A stretch of DNA of 64,000 nucleotides from GCA-2732755 sp965228265 (GCA_965228265.1 OZ245804.1:496001-560000); one strand, 5' to 3'. Positions 17,651 to 27,893 are shown, counted from the stretch's first letter. Translations and numbers: made by a program. The notes: a model not told the origin generated them from the letters alone.

Positions 17651-17739
17651 TCGGGTGCCACGGCTTGTCCCGCAGGGCAAGCCGTGCTGGTCTACATCAC
17701 ACACGGCTTGCCGAAGACGGACAAGCCGTGGCACCCCGA
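17651..17739. repeat. Palindromic repeat element with four alternating CACGGCTTG cores
   Basis: Four copies of a CACGGCTTG(T/C)C core alternate in orientation: plus at 17658-17669, minus at 17676-17686, plus at 17702-17712 and minus at 17720-17730. The outer arms (17651-17670 and 17719-17739) pair over about 20 bases with one extra base, and the inner 11-base arms pair perfectly. It lies between convergent genes, has no ORF, and looks like a REP/REPIN-type element. It could also act as a bidirectional terminator. Confidence 0.75.
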
Positions 17740-17752
17740 ATGATGTGATCAA

Positions 17753-18184
17753 TCAATCGACGAGCGTGCTCTGGAAAACCGGGTCGCTCTCGACGATGCG
17801 GTGCACGGGGCATCGGCCGGCGATCTCGTGGAGGCGCTGGCGCTGCTCGTCGGTGAGGTCGCCGGTCAGTTCGACCTCGACATCGAAGACGTGGCGCTTG
17901 GGGCCGCCCTCTTCGATGGCGCGCTGGTCGTGACTGACGCGCACGGTGACAGACTCAAGCGGCCAGCCCTTGCGCTTTGCGTACATCTGCACGGTGATGG
18001 TCTTGCACCCCGCGAGCGCCGCCTCGAGGAGTTCGTGGGGCGTGGCGCCCTTGCCCTCGCCTCCCTCGGAGGGGTGGGCATCGGTCAGGAACTGCTGCTG
18101 CACCTCGCCCTTGACGGTCACGATGGACGTGTACGAGTCGGCGTTGGTGGTGACGATGGTTGAGCGGTCGTTCATGGTTGGCAT
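17753..18184 (-). CDS. OsmC-family peroxiredoxin-like protein
   Basis: The 143-residue protein starts at ATG 18184 with AGGG 7 bases before it; the frame is open further upstream but without homology-like sequence. It has the OsmC/Ohr fold pattern: SIVTVKGEVQQQFLTDAHPSEGG, then HELLEAALAGCKTITVQMYAKRKGW with the first redox cysteine. The second cysteine is in EIAGRCPVHRIVES. Family members reduce organic hydroperoxides using the two cysteines. It lies 23 bases downstream of the RecQ-like gene on the same strand. Confidence 0.88.
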   Translation of the reverse strand: MPTMNDRSTIVTTNADSYTSIVTVKGEVQQQFLTDAHPSEGGEGKGATPHELLEAALAGCKTITVQMYAKRKGWPLESVTVRVSHDQRAIEEGGPKRHVFDVEVELTGDLTDEQRQRLHEIAGRCPVHRIVESDPVFQSTLVD

Positions 18185-18207
18185 GACCAACCCTACGCGG
18201 GCCCGGG

Positions 18208-19692
18208 CTATTCCAGCTCGAAATACCGGCTCACATCGCGGGCGATGTCGTCCGAGCGCGTCAGTTCGACGACCCGGAGCAGGCGGAGCAGGTCCCGCTT
18301 GCGTTTCTCGGCGATCTCTTCGTCGTCGACCTCGCCCGGCTCGAGCTCGCGCAGGAGGCGGTACCTGGGCTCGGCGTCGGTGACGCTCGTCTGCTCGACC
18401 ACGCCGAGCTCTTCCAGACGGATGAGCGCGTGATCGACGATGCCCGACTGCCCGGTCTTGCCGAGGATGACGAGCCTGAGTTCGTCGGCGTCGAAGTCCG
18501 CGTGATCGGAGGCGTGCATCGTGCGCACGATCTCTTCCATCAGCGATCGTCCGGGGTTTTTCCACTCGACGAACTGCTGCTGGATGGCAAGGTCGTCCTG
18601 GGAGTAGAGCATGCGGCAGACGCTGGGCAGGCCGTCACGCCCGGCCCTGCCGACTTCCTGGTGGTAGCTCTCGACGCTGCCGGGGATCTGCGCGTGCACG
18701 ATGAACCGGATGTCGGGCTTGTCGACGCCCATGCCGAAGGCGTTGGTCGCCAGGAGCAGGAGGTTGTCCTCGGGCTTGGCGCTGGTGAACTCGTTGTAGA
18801 TGTACTTCTTGTTCTGGGGCGAGAGCTTGCCGTGGTAGATGCGGACGGTGCGACCCGGCATCGCGCGTCGCAATTCGCCGGCCATGCGGTCGAGGTCTTT
18901 GATAAGCGCAAAGTAGACGATGCCCGTGCCCGGGTAGTCGCGGGCGGTCTCGGTGATGCGTTCGATCTTGGCGCGATCGTCCCAGGCGTCCTCGGCCTCG
19001 AGCTTCAGGTTCGGTCGATCCACCGGCAGGGCCGAGAGCGGCATCGAACTCTCGTCGAAGCCGAGCACGCGCCGGACATCGTCGCGCACCTCGCGCGTCG
19101 CGGTGGCGGTGAGGGCGACGGTCACCGGACTCCCGAGCTCTTTGCGGAACTCGCCCACGCGCTGGTAGGCGGGGCGGAGATCGTGACCCCAGCGTGTGAC
19201 GCAGTGGCACTCGTCGACGGCCAGCAGGTGCACGCCGCCGGGCACGGTTTCGAGGGCGCTCACAAACTCGGGCTTATCCATGCGCTCGGGTGTGGCGTAG
19301 ACGATCTCGTACTTGCCCTCGGCCAGCTTGCTGTAGCGTTCTTCGCGCTTCTTCTTCGAGAGTGTGGAGTTGATGTAGGTCGCCTTGATGCCGCGTTTGC
19401 GGAGTGAGCTGACCTGGTCTTCCATGAGCGCGATGAGCGGGCTGAAGACGAGCGTGACGCCCGGCTGTTCGCCCTTCTGCTTCGCTTCGTCGGCGAGCAC
19501 GAGGGCGGGGAGCTGGTAGCAGAGGCTCTTGCCCGAGCCGGTGGGCCAGACGACGAGCATGGACGTGCCGTGGACGAGGTTCTCGACCACGGGCGTCTGC
19601 TCGGGGCGCAGGCTGGAAAGCCCGAACCGGCGGGCGAGGACGCCTTGGTAGCGGGTGTGCGAGGAGTGTTGGGATCGGCTCTCGGTGGACAC
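18208..19692 (-). CDS. RecQ-like superfamily 2 DNA helicase, short form
   Basis: The 494-residue protein has RecQ helicase motifs in order: motif 0 FGLSSLRPEQ, Walker A VVWPTGSGKSLCYQLPA, motif Ib SPLIALMEDQV, motif II LLAVDECHCVTRWGHDLRPAY, motif III ALTATAT, motif V LLATNAFGMGVDKPDIRF and motif VI SYHQEVGRAGRDG. Two things differ from standard RecQ: motif II is DECH rather than DEAH, and the zinc-binding cysteines expected after motif VI are absent (MEEIVRTMHASDHADFDADE). No HRDC domain follows. A C-terminal winged-helix-like stretch (VDHALIRLEELGVVEQ) remains. It probably unwinds 3'-tailed DNA in repair. Confidence 0.87.
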   Translation of the reverse strand: MSTESRSQHSSHTRYQGVLARRFGLSSLRPEQTPVVENLVHGTSMLVVWPTGSGKSLCYQLPALVLADEAKQKGEQPGVTLVFSPLIALMEDQVSSLRKRGIKATYINSTLSKKKREERYSKLAEGKYEIVYATPERMDKPEFVSALETVPGGVHLLAVDECHCVTRWGHDLRPAYQRVGEFRKELGSPVTVALTATATREVRDDVRRVLGFDESSMPLSALPVDRPNLKLEAEDAWDDRAKIERITETARDYPGTGIVYFALIKDLDRMAGELRRAMPGRTVRIYHGKLSPQNKKYIYNEFTSAKPEDNLLLLATNAFGMGVDKPDIRFIVHAQIPGSVESYHQEVGRAGRDGLPSVCRMLYSQDDLAIQQQFVEWKNPGRSLMEEIVRTMHASDHADFDADELRLVILGKTGQSGIVDHALIRLEELGVVEQTSVTDAEPRYRLLRELEPGEVDDEEIAEKRKRDLLRLLRVVELTRSDDIARDVSRYFELE

Positions 19693-19734
19693 GAGAGGAG
19701 GCTAGGTCGCCCGCCGGCGGGCGTCCCTGAATCG

Positions 19735-20577
19735 TCAGCCGAGCAGTCGGATCAGCTGATTGGGATCAAACTTGCCCCCCGCCGAGGAGATCCGCAGCGA
19801 CGCGTTCTCCAGCACATCCAGCCGCGCCAGCGCCGCGGTCGCCTTGGCGTAATCGGTGTCGCGGATGGAAGATTCCGCAGCCGCCAGGCTCTCGATGGCG
19901 ATGCTGAGCCCGGCTTGTCTGGGCTCGATGGCGTGCATCTCGAACGCGCCGACCTCGCTCTGCGCGAAGATTGCTTCCTGCCGGGCGGCCCGGATGATCT
20001 CGAGCGATCGGCTCGTGTCGCTGTGCTCGATCGAGAACTTGCCGCCCGAGGCGACGTCGGCGAGCGTGTATATCTCGCCTTCGATGTCTGTGGAGCCGAG
20101 GTCTGTCACCGCGGCACTTGGCAGACTCACGCTCCCGCCGGCGACCTCCAGCGTCATCCCGCCGCGAAGCAGGGGCGTGTCCTTGAAGCTCGACGAGCTG
20201 GCGACGCGGTCGACAGCCGAGAGGATGAAGTTGAGCTCCATCTGGTTCGCCTCGCGCTCGGCCTCAGAGAGGCCCGCGGTGTTGGCGTTGGCGACGGCCA
20301 GCGCCTCGGCCTCGATCAGCAGGTCGCCGATCTCACCCAGTGAGCTGTCGGCGATGCGGGCTGCGCCGCGGGCGCGTTCGAGCGAGGCGCTCTCGGCCTC
20401 GAGCTCAGCGAGCATGGCGCGGAGCTGTTCAGACGAGACGAGGCCCGCCGGGTCGTCGGCGCCGCGGTTGATGCGCATGCCGGTGGCGAGCGACTCGAGG
20501 ACGCCCTGCTTCTGCTGCTGGATGAAACCGAACTGGTGTGTCTGCCGGGGTCCGAACGAGCCGCCAATCGGGTTCAT
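19735..20577 (-). CDS. Flagellin, short form
   Basis: The 280-residue protein starts at ATG 20577 behind GGAGG; a longer frame upstream is not coding. The N-terminal D0/D1 region shows LESLATGMRINRGADDPAGLVSSEQLRA, and the C-terminal part has LSIAIESLAAAESSIRDTDYAKATAALARLDVLENASLRI, both diagnostic of flagellin. The central variable domain is short, so this is a compact filament protein or a minor flagellin/hook-associated homologue. The N-terminus has an unusual MNPIGGSFGPRQTHQFGFIQQQKQ opening. No other flagellar gene is in the window. Confidence 0.85.
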   Translation of the reverse strand: MNPIGGSFGPRQTHQFGFIQQQKQGVLESLATGMRINRGADDPAGLVSSEQLRAMLAELEAESASLERARGAARIADSSLGEIGDLLIEAEALAVANANTAGLSEAEREANQMELNFILSAVDRVASSSSFKDTPLLRGGMTLEVAGGSVSLPSAAVTDLGSTDIEGEIYTLADVASGGKFSIEHSDTSRSLEIIRAARQEAIFAQSEVGAFEMHAIEPRQAGLSIAIESLAAAESSIRDTDYAKATAALARLDVLENASLRISSAGGKFDPNQLIRLLG

Positions 20578-20760
20578 ACCTGCTGCCTCCTCGCGCCGCC
20601 GATGGGCGGGTTCCCACCGGGAGACTCGCAAACGCGGAACGCGGGGGCGCTCCGGATTGCGTGGCGCGGGCCCCGACACCCGGATATGTGCCCTCACAAC
20701 CGGCATAGCCAGCCGGGATTCAACGTGAAGGCGTGACTATTGGACGGCTCGGATCGGCTG

Positions 20761-20799
20761 AAAAATGCCGCGGCCCCGCGTGTGGGCGGGGGGCCGCGG
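20761..20799 (-). terminator. Intrinsic terminator of the cysteine-rich lipoprotein gene
   Basis: A 10-bp GC stem, CCGCGGCCCC (20768-20777) with GGGGCCGCGG (20790-20799), is followed on the minus strand by a U5 run (A-run 20761-20765). It lies 25 bases past the stop codon at 20825. Confidence 0.8.
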
Positions 20800-20824
20800 G
20801 GTCTCTCGGATGCGTGCGATCGGA

Positions 20825-21106
20825 TCAGGCGTCGCCGTTCTTGGCCTTGGTGATGAAGGCGTCCTTGTCGGCCTCGCTCATGTCTTCCCAGCCGGCCTTG
20901 CAGCCCGGGCAGCAGAAGCCGACATCGTTGCCCTTGTACTCGGCCTTGCCGCCCTCGGCCATGACCGCCTCGCCACCGATCGGGCAGGTCTCGTTGACGA
21001 ACATGCCGGGCGAGGCCTCTTCGCCTTCGACAGCGCATTTGTCACAGGCGCAGCCGCCCAGAGCCAGCAGGGCGATCGGAAGAACGACAGCAAAGCGTGC
21101 ACGCAT
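20825..21106 (-). CDS. Small cysteine-rich lipoprotein with a metal-binding YHS/TRASH-like domain
   Basis: The 93-residue protein has a lipobox (LLALGGCACDKCAVEG, first cysteine at 19), then a short domain NETCPIGGEAVMAEGGKAEYKGNDVGFCCPGC with the C-P-I-G-G ... CCPGC spacing of YHS/TRASH-type metal-binding modules. Similar small planctomycete-type proteins carry this motif, which is probably for copper or iron. It forms its own transcript with the terminator noted at 20761-20799. Substrate is not readable from sequence. Confidence 0.75.
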   Translation of the reverse strand: MRARFAVVLPIALLALGGCACDKCAVEGEEASPGMFVNETCPIGGEAVMAEGGKAEYKGNDVGFCCPGCKAGWEDMSEADKDAFITKAKNGDA

Positions 21107-21254
21107 GGTAAAGCTCCTTGATTCTGGTTCGCTGGCGGCCGGAACTGGCAGCCGGGATCATTCTAGCAGGATGTAACGCAGAACAGCGAACCCGTATTCG
21201 GGGAATCAGTCCCGAAGAAGCAGAGAGATAGTGGACACGCAAGGCCAGATGTCG

Positions 21255-21710
21255 TCAGTTCCCAATGAGATCCGTGTTGTCCTGCCACTCGCCCACATAC
21301 GCCTCCGCCTTGCGGAGTTCGTGGGTCAGGGCCCGCATGTAGAGCGTGCCCATGCCCCGGCGGGACTTCTTCTTGATGTTCACCTGAATCAGTGTCACCT
21401 CGTCGGTCTGGTGCTCGACCTGAACCGTCAGGCGGTCGTCCTCGTCGTAGAGAAAGCGGATCTCGGTGTGGCCTTCGGAGACCTCGCGGACGCTGTACAT
21501 ATCCAGCCCGATCGACTCGCCCGCCCGCAGCGCGGCCGAGAGCGAATCCTCATACCGCGCCGGCTGGAAGGAGTACGAATCCACGCCGGACACGTACGTC
21601 ACACCCTGCTGCACTGCGTTGACACCGACGCCGATCATCGCCGGCTCGATGCCCGTGCAACCGAGCGCAAGGAAAGAGAATGCACCAAGACCGATCAGTC
21701 CGAATCTCAT
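21255..21710 (-). CDS. Small lipoprotein, DUF3568-like
   Basis: From the ATG at 21710 the product is 151 residues: MRFGLIGLGAFSFLALGC (lipobox cysteine 18), then TGIEPAMIGVGVNAVQQGVTYVSG. A soluble domain follows with SLSAALRAGESIGLDMYSVREVSEGHTEIRFLYDEDDRLTVQVEHQTDEVTLIQVNI. This beta-alpha pattern resembles DUF3568-type small lipoproteins, whose function is unknown. The next upstream gene on the strand starts about 40 bases before this one, so the two may be co-transcribed. Confidence 0.7.
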   Translation of the reverse strand: MRFGLIGLGAFSFLALGCTGIEPAMIGVGVNAVQQGVTYVSGVDSYSFQPARYEDSLSAALRAGESIGLDMYSVREVSEGHTEIRFLYDEDDRLTVQVEHQTDEVTLIQVNIKKKSRRGMGTLYMRALTHELRKAEAYVGEWQDNTDLIGN

Positions 21711-21751
21711 ACGGTCGATCGTAGGGCCGGGCACCCCTCCGCGGTCGGGCC

Positions 21752-22126
21752 CTAGCCCTGGTCCGAGGTGTCGATGTACACCGTCTCGCGCAGCTCCCGG
21801 ATGTATCCGGCCCGCTCCGTCTGGTTCTGCCGTTCCGCGTCGGCGGCCATGAGATCGAGCAGTTCGTGGATATATGCCATCTGATCAAAGCTCGCCGACG
21901 TTCGTCGCCCGCCCATCTTGTAATGGTGGCTAAACGCCGCCTCGTGGTGCGTATCGACGAGGCCAACGTACCAGGGGCCGGCCTGGTCATAGTCCGGCAG
22001 CGTGTGGAGCAGCTCGTACACCTGCTCGCGCGTGTGCTCGGATTCGTCGGACTTGTTCGAGAATTTCAGCCCGATCGCGATAGCCGCGATGACGAGAGCC
22101 ACGATGATGCCGCCGGCCTTGCCCAT
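21752..22126 (-). CDS. Small single-pass membrane protein of unknown function
   Basis: Starting at ATG 22126 behind an AGGA/GGAG site, the 124-residue product has one N-terminal membrane helix (GGIIVALVIAAIAIGLKF, about 4-21). A soluble helical domain follows (EHTREQVYELLHTLPDY, ASFDQMAYIHELLDLMAADAERQNQTERAGYIRELRETV). The conserved-looking histidines in VDTHHEAAFSHHYKMGGRR could bind a metal, but I recognise no family. Confidence 0.6.
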   Translation of the reverse strand: MGKAGGIIVALVIAAIAIGLKFSNKSDESEHTREQVYELLHTLPDYDQAGPWYVGLVDTHHEAAFSHHYKMGGRRTSASFDQMAYIHELLDLMAADAERQNQTERAGYIRELRETVYIDTSDQG

Positions 22127-22249
22127 ATCCTGCTCCAAAGAGGGTCTTTCTGAACTGACCTGACGAGCGTACAAGCGGCGGGCTTCCGCCACAAGGGGAC
22201 AACCCGATCTTTATGAATGCTCGCTACAATCAATTCACAGGAGACCGAT

Positions 22250-22930
22250 ATGCCACGCAGACCCGATTTCGCCGTCCTCGTCGCTCTTTCACTCATCGCC
22301 CTCCCCGCCGTGGGCACGACAGCACTGACCGGCTGCGCCAAGACCAAGATCTGGATGAACGAGAAGCTGGGCTACGAGAAGCGCGAGCAGCTCGTGGGTT
22401 CGGTCGAGAAGGCCCGCGACCAGCAGGAGAAGGCCAAGGTCGCCTTTGCCAGTGCGCTGGAGGAGTTCCTGGCGATCACCGAGGGCGACGAGTCGACCGC
22501 GGACCTGGAGAAGAAGTACAAGAAGATCGAGTCGGCCTACGAGAACAGCGCGAGCCGCGCCGAGGCGGTGCACGGCCGGATCGCCAGCGTCGAGACCGTC
22601 GCCAAGGCGCTCTTCAAGGAGTGGGAGAAGGAGCTGGGTCAGTACTCGAGCGACTCGCTCCGGGCCGCCAGCCAGGAGCAGCTCGACGCGACGCGTGAGC
22701 GCTACACGAAGCTCGTGGGCGCGATGAAGGACGCGGCCGCCAAGATGGACCCGGTGCTGGCCGCCTTCAAGGACCAGACGCTCTTCCTGAAACACAACCT
22801 CAACGCCCGCGCGATCGCGTCGCTCGAGACGGACCTTGCCAAGGTCAAGACCGAAGTCGCCGAGCTGATCCAGGAGATGGAAGCGTCGATCGCCGAGGCG
22901 AACGCGTTTATTGATTCGTTGCAGGAGTAG
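22250..22930 (+). CDS. DUF2959-family lipoprotein
   Basis: The 226-residue protein starts at ATG 22250 behind AGGAGA. After a lipoprotein signal (IALPAVGTTALTGC) it reads KTKIWMNEKLGYEKREQLVGSVEKARDQQEKAKVAFASALEEF and continues as long helices to the C-terminus (VKTEVAELIQEMEASIAEANAFIDSLQ). The W-MNEK-G-EKREQLV opening is the DUF2959 signature; these are predicted coiled-coil periplasmic proteins of unknown function. It ends before a strong bidirectional terminator. Confidence 0.8.
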   Translation: MPRRPDFAVLVALSLIALPAVGTTALTGCAKTKIWMNEKLGYEKREQLVGSVEKARDQQEKAKVAFASALEEFLAITEGDESTADLEKKYKKIESAYENSASRAEAVHGRIASVETVAKALFKEWEKELGQYSSDSLRAASQEQLDATRERYTKLVGAMKDAAAKMDPVLAAFKDQTLFLKHNLNARAIASLETDLAKVKTEVAELIQEMEASIAEANAFIDSLQE

Positions 22931-22960
22931 GCGTCAGCGCCCAATCAACCGAAACGAACA

Positions 22961-22998
22961 AGAGGCCCCCCGCCATGGCGCGAGGGGCCTCTTTCATT
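22961..22998. terminator. Bidirectional intrinsic terminator
   Basis: AGAGGCCCC (22961-22969) pairs with GGGGCCTCT (22984-22992). A TTTCATTT tract follows on the plus strand, and a weaker U/C-rich run follows on the minus strand. It separates the convergent DUF2959 gene and the ribosome hibernation factor gene. Confidence 0.8.
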
Positions 22999-23020
22999 TC
23001 CGGGTTCCCGCGGATGCGAC

Positions 23021-23332
23021 CTATCGCGCTTCGAGCTTCTCGAACGTCTTCGACAGCGTTCGTTTCAGCTTGCCCGCAGCCTCGTGGACGGTTTCGTAGA
23101 AGTCCTCGCCGTGGACCTCGACGACGACCGGGTCGAGCCCCTTGGGGCGGGCTTCGAGCAGGCAGCGTTTGTCGTTCTCGCCGCCCTTGTGCGCGTTCTC
23201 GTCGCCGAGGTGCACCTCGACGCGTGTCAGCCGATCGGTCAGGTGGTCGAGTGTGCTTTCGAGTGTCTCACGGATGCGCGTGTCGAGGGCATCGGATGAC
23301 TTGCCGTCGCGGTAGTTGATTTCGATGAGCAT
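23021..23332 (-). CDS. HPF/RaiA-like ribosome-associated factor (sigma-54 modulation family)
   Basis: The 103-residue protein shows the RaiA/HPF fold pattern: MLIEINYRDGKSSDALDTRIRETLESTLDHLTDRLTRVEVHLGDEN, then CLLEARPKGLDPVVVEVHGEDFYETVHEAAGKLKRTLSKTFEK. Such short HPF proteins bind the 30S subunit and promote ribosome hibernation in stress or stationary phase. There is no C-terminal dimerisation extension, so it is of the short type. Confidence 0.82.
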   Translation of the reverse strand: MLIEINYRDGKSSDALDTRIRETLESTLDHLTDRLTRVEVHLGDENAHKGGENDKRCLLEARPKGLDPVVVEVHGEDFYETVHEAAGKLKRTLSKTFEKLEAR

Positions 23333-23449
23333 GTGTGCCTCCTTGCTGGTATGTACCGGCAGCGCGAAACCCGGGTTCGGGGTGCGCGCCGAAATTCGGC
23401 GCAGCGATCAGGCTGCACACGCACTCTACACCACGCGTATGAGAAACTT

Positions 23450-24253
23450 TTAAACCCGCGGGCGTGCCGCCCCGGCAAGCATCCCGCCGTCCAGATTGAA
23501 CGCCGAGCCCGTCGTGTACGCCGACGCGTCCGACGCCAGATACACCGCAAGCTCGGCGACCTCTTCGGGCGTGCCGAATCGCTTGAGCGGACAGTCTGCG
23601 ACGATCGCTTCCTCGATGGCTTTGCGCCCCGGCGTTCCGGGCTCGCCGAGCATCGGTTCCCACATGGGCGTCAAGATCGCTGCGGGCTGGATCACGTTGC
23701 ACCGGATGTTCAGGCCTTCCTCGGCGCAGTACAGCGCCACACTCCGCGTGTGATTGAGCACCGCCGCCTTGCTCGCCGCGTATGGCGCAGCCCTTGGCAC
23801 GCCGACGAGCCCCGAGCGTGAGCCGATGTTGATGATCGAACCACCCTTCGGGTCGTTGGCACGCATCGCGCCGATCGCGTGCTTGCATCCGAGGACCACG
23901 CCTTCGAGATTCGTCCGCATCACGTCGCGGAAGTGCGCCAGGTCCGCGTGCTCCGGGTTGTTATGCTCGGGCTTCGCGTGCATGCCTGCTACGCCAGCGT
24001 TGTTCACAACGACATCGAGCCGGCCGAAGCTCTCACGCGCGAACGCAACCGCCGACGCCCAGTCCGATTCCTCGCGCACGTCGAGTCGCTGATAGTTCGC
24101 ACCGATCTCTTTGGCGCCGGCTGCGCCGAGTTCGTCCTGGATGTCGGTCATCACGACCGAAGCGCCCTCGTTCACGAACGCACGGGCGATACCCAGACCG
24201 ACGCCTTGGGCGGCACCGGTCACCAACGCCGCCTTCCCAGCGAGCCTTGACAT
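23450..24253 (-). CDS. Short-chain dehydrogenase/reductase (SDR)
   Basis: The 267-residue classical SDR has the cofactor motif TGAAQGVGLGIA near the N-terminus, the structural NNAG motif (VVVNNAGVAGMHA), a catalytic Ser in IINIGSRSG and the active-site YAASK. The C-terminus AEL AVYLASDASAYTTGSAFNLDGGM is typical of the cyclohexanol/3-oxoacyl reductase-like group. Asp after the second strand (VVMTDIQDE) favours NAD(H). The substrate cannot be inferred. It starts 23 bases beyond the thiC stop on the same strand. Confidence 0.88.
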   Translation of the reverse strand: MSRLAGKAALVTGAAQGVGLGIARAFVNEGASVVMTDIQDELGAAGAKEIGANYQRLDVREESDWASAVAFARESFGRLDVVVNNAGVAGMHAKPEHNNPEHADLAHFRDVMRTNLEGVVLGCKHAIGAMRANDPKGGSIINIGSRSGLVGVPRAAPYAASKAAVLNHTRSVALYCAEEGLNIRCNVIQPAAILTPMWEPMLGEPGTPGRKAIEEAIVADCPLKRFGTPEEVAELAVYLASDASAYTTGSAFNLDGGMLAGAARPRV

Positions 24254-24276
24254 CTTACGCTCCTCGCAGGGTCGGA

Positions 24277-26190
<1,914 letters not shown>

Positions 26191-26195
26191 GGGTC

Positions 26196-26273
26196 GCATC
26201 CCTCCGCCGGTACGAGCCGGATCAGGTTCATCGGGTGCCTCTCAGCCCGCGTACGACGCGGGCGCCCCGTGCG
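26196..26273 (-). promoter_or_regulatory. TPP (THI-box) riboswitch
   Basis: On the minus strand the leader contains the TPP aptamer core: CTGAGA in the P2/P3 pyrimidine-sensing arm, the ACCTGATCCGG segment, and the 3' CCGGCGGAGGGATGCG. P1 closes with CGCA (26273-26270) and TGCG (26199-26196), and P3 is the strong hairpin CCCGCGT/ACGCGGG. The GGAGGG ribosome site of thiC is inside the aptamer 3' strand, so ligand binding should block translation directly rather than need a separate terminator. Confidence 0.95.
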
Positions 26274-26328
26274 TCAACGGATTGTAGGGGAGCCGGATGA
26301 GGAGCCCAAGGAAACCGCCCGGCGCATG

Positions 26329-26354
26329 AAAAACGCCCGGGGCGGGCCCGGGCG
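26329..26354 (-). terminator. Intrinsic terminator of the catalase gene
   Basis: CGCCCGGG (26334-26341) and CCCGGGCG (26347-26354) form an 8-bp stem with a 5-base loop. On the minus strand it is followed by a U-run (A-run 26329-26333). It lies 28 bases after the katA stop. Confidence 0.8.
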
Positions 26355-26381
26355 CTGCGAGAGATCTCGGCTGCTGCGGGA

Positions 26382-27893
26382 TCAGGCCCCGGTCGGCTGC
26401 GGCGCGTTGCGCGTGGCCTCGGTCATGGCCGCCTCGACGTCGATGTTGAGCTTCTTCGCGATCCGCATGCCGTAGTCACGGTCGGCGCGGAAGAAGTGGC
26501 AGAGCTGGAGCATCTGGACTTCCTTGCGTGCGTCACCCAGGACACCCGCGATACGGGTCGTCAGGCGGTCCTTCTGGCCGTCATCGAACATGCGGTACAG
26601 ATTCCCCGCCTGCGTGAAGTCATCGTGGTCCTTGCGCGAATCGAAGCGGTCGACGATCGACTGACCGATGTCCCACGCGGGGTCGCGGTACTCGGGCGCT
26701 TCCTGCGGCGTGCCAGCGACGGTGTTGGGGAAGTAGTTCGGCATCGAGCCGTACGTCTCGGCGGTCGCGCCCTGACCGTCACGCATGTAGTGCATCACGG
26801 GGCAGCGGGGCTTGTTGACCGGGATCTGGTGGTGGTTCACACCGAGGCGGTGCAGGTGCGTGTCGGCGTAGCTCATCAGGCGCGCCTGGAGCATCTTGTC
26901 CGGGCTCGGCCCGATGCCCGGCACCAGAGCGCTCGGCTTGAAAGCCGCCTGCTCGACCTCGGCGTGGTAGTTCTCCGGGTTGCGGTTGAGCTCCATGACG
27001 CCGACATCGATGAGCGGGAAGTCGCCGTGGGGCCAGACCTTGGTCAGGTCGAACGGGTTCCAGCCCGTCTTCTGCTCCCACTCGACAGCCTCCTGCTGCG
27101 TCATGACCTGGATCTGCACGTTCCAGCGGGGGAAATCGCCCTTCTCGATCGCGGTGAACAGATCGCGCTGGTGGCTTTCGCGGTCGCCGGCGATGATCGC
27201 GGCCGCGTCCTCGTCGGTCATCGTCTGGAAGCCGGCCTGGTTCTTGAAGTGGAACTTCACCCAGACGCGCTCGCCCTCGGCGTTGATCATCGAGTAGGTG
27301 TGCGAGCCGTAGCCGTGCATCGTGCGGTAGCTCTTGGGGATGCCGCGGTCAGAGAAAAGGATCGTGACCTGGTGCAGGCTCTCGGGGCACTGGCTCCAGA
27401 AATCCCACTGCATGTCGTTGTTGCGGAGGTTGCTCTTGGGCTCGCGCTTCTGGGTGTGGATGAAGTTGGCGAACTTCAAGGGGTCACGGATGAAGAAGAC
27501 GGGCGTGTTGTTGCCCACGACGTCCCAGTTGCCCTCGTCCGTGTAGAACTTCACCGCAAAGCCGCGCACGTCGCGCTCGGCGTCGGCGGCACCCTTCTCG
27601 CCCGCCACCGTCGAGAAGCGCAGGAAGACCTCGGTCTCCTTGCCCACCTTGCTGAACACGCTCGCCTTGGAGTACTTGGTGATGTCATTGGTCACCTTGA
27701 ACGTGCCGTAGGCGCCCGAGCCCTTGGCGTGCACCACACGCTCGGGGATCCGCTCGCGGTTGAAGTGCTGCATCTGCTCGAGCAGTTGCACGTCCTGCAT
27801 CAGCAGCGGACCCCGCGGCCCCGCGGTCAGCGAGTTCACGTTGTCGGCGATCGGACACCCCTCGGCGGTCGTCAAAGTCGGACGGTCAGACAT
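26382..27893 (-). CDS. katA: Catalase, small-subunit haem type
   Basis: The 503-residue protein is a clade-3-like monofunctional catalase that splits hydrogen peroxide. The catalytic His55 lies in ERVVHAKGSGAYG. RFSTVAGE, DVVGNNTPVFFIRDP and FSDRGIPKSYRTMHGYGSHTYS follow, and the proximal haem ligand is the Tyr in RLMSYADTHLHRLG. NYFPN and the C-terminal DFTQAGNLYRMF with RDYGMRIAKKLN are typical. No signal peptide is present, so it is cytoplasmic. A PerR-like box lies 57 bases upstream, suggesting peroxide induction. Confidence 0.97.
   Translation of the reverse strand: MSDRPTLTTAEGCPIADNVNSLTAGPRGPLLMQDVQLLEQMQHFNRERIPERVVHAKGSGAYGTFKVTNDITKYSKASVFSKVGKETEVFLRFSTVAGEKGAADAERDVRGFAVKFYTDEGNWDVVGNNTPVFFIRDPLKFANFIHTQKREPKSNLRNNDMQWDFWSQCPESLHQVTILFSDRGIPKSYRTMHGYGSHTYSMINAEGERVWVKFHFKNQAGFQTMTDEDAAAIIAGDRESHQRDLFTAIEKGDFPRWNVQIQVMTQQEAVEWEQKTGWNPFDLTKVWPHGDFPLIDVGVMELNRNPENYHAEVEQAAFKPSALVPGIGPSPDKMLQARLMSYADTHLHRLGVNHHQIPVNKPRCPVMHYMRDGQGATAETYGSMPNYFPNTVAGTPQEAPEYRDPAWDIGQSIVDRFDSRKDHDDFTQAGNLYRMFDDGQKDRLTTRIAGVLGDARKEVQMLQLCHFFRADRDYGMRIAKKLNIDVEAAMTEATRNAPQPTGA

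Noticed and set aside
17753..18565. A longer start for the OsmC gene near 18565
   Set aside because: The extra N-terminus is Arg-rich, overlaps the RecQ-like gene, and lacks family sequence; the ATG at 18184 has a ribosome site.
20620..20700. TGGC...TTGT string on the minus strand resembling a sigma-54 promoter before flagellin
   Set aside because: Spacing between the GG and GC-type elements is one base too long and the second element is TTGT; a sigma-28 site was not convincing either.
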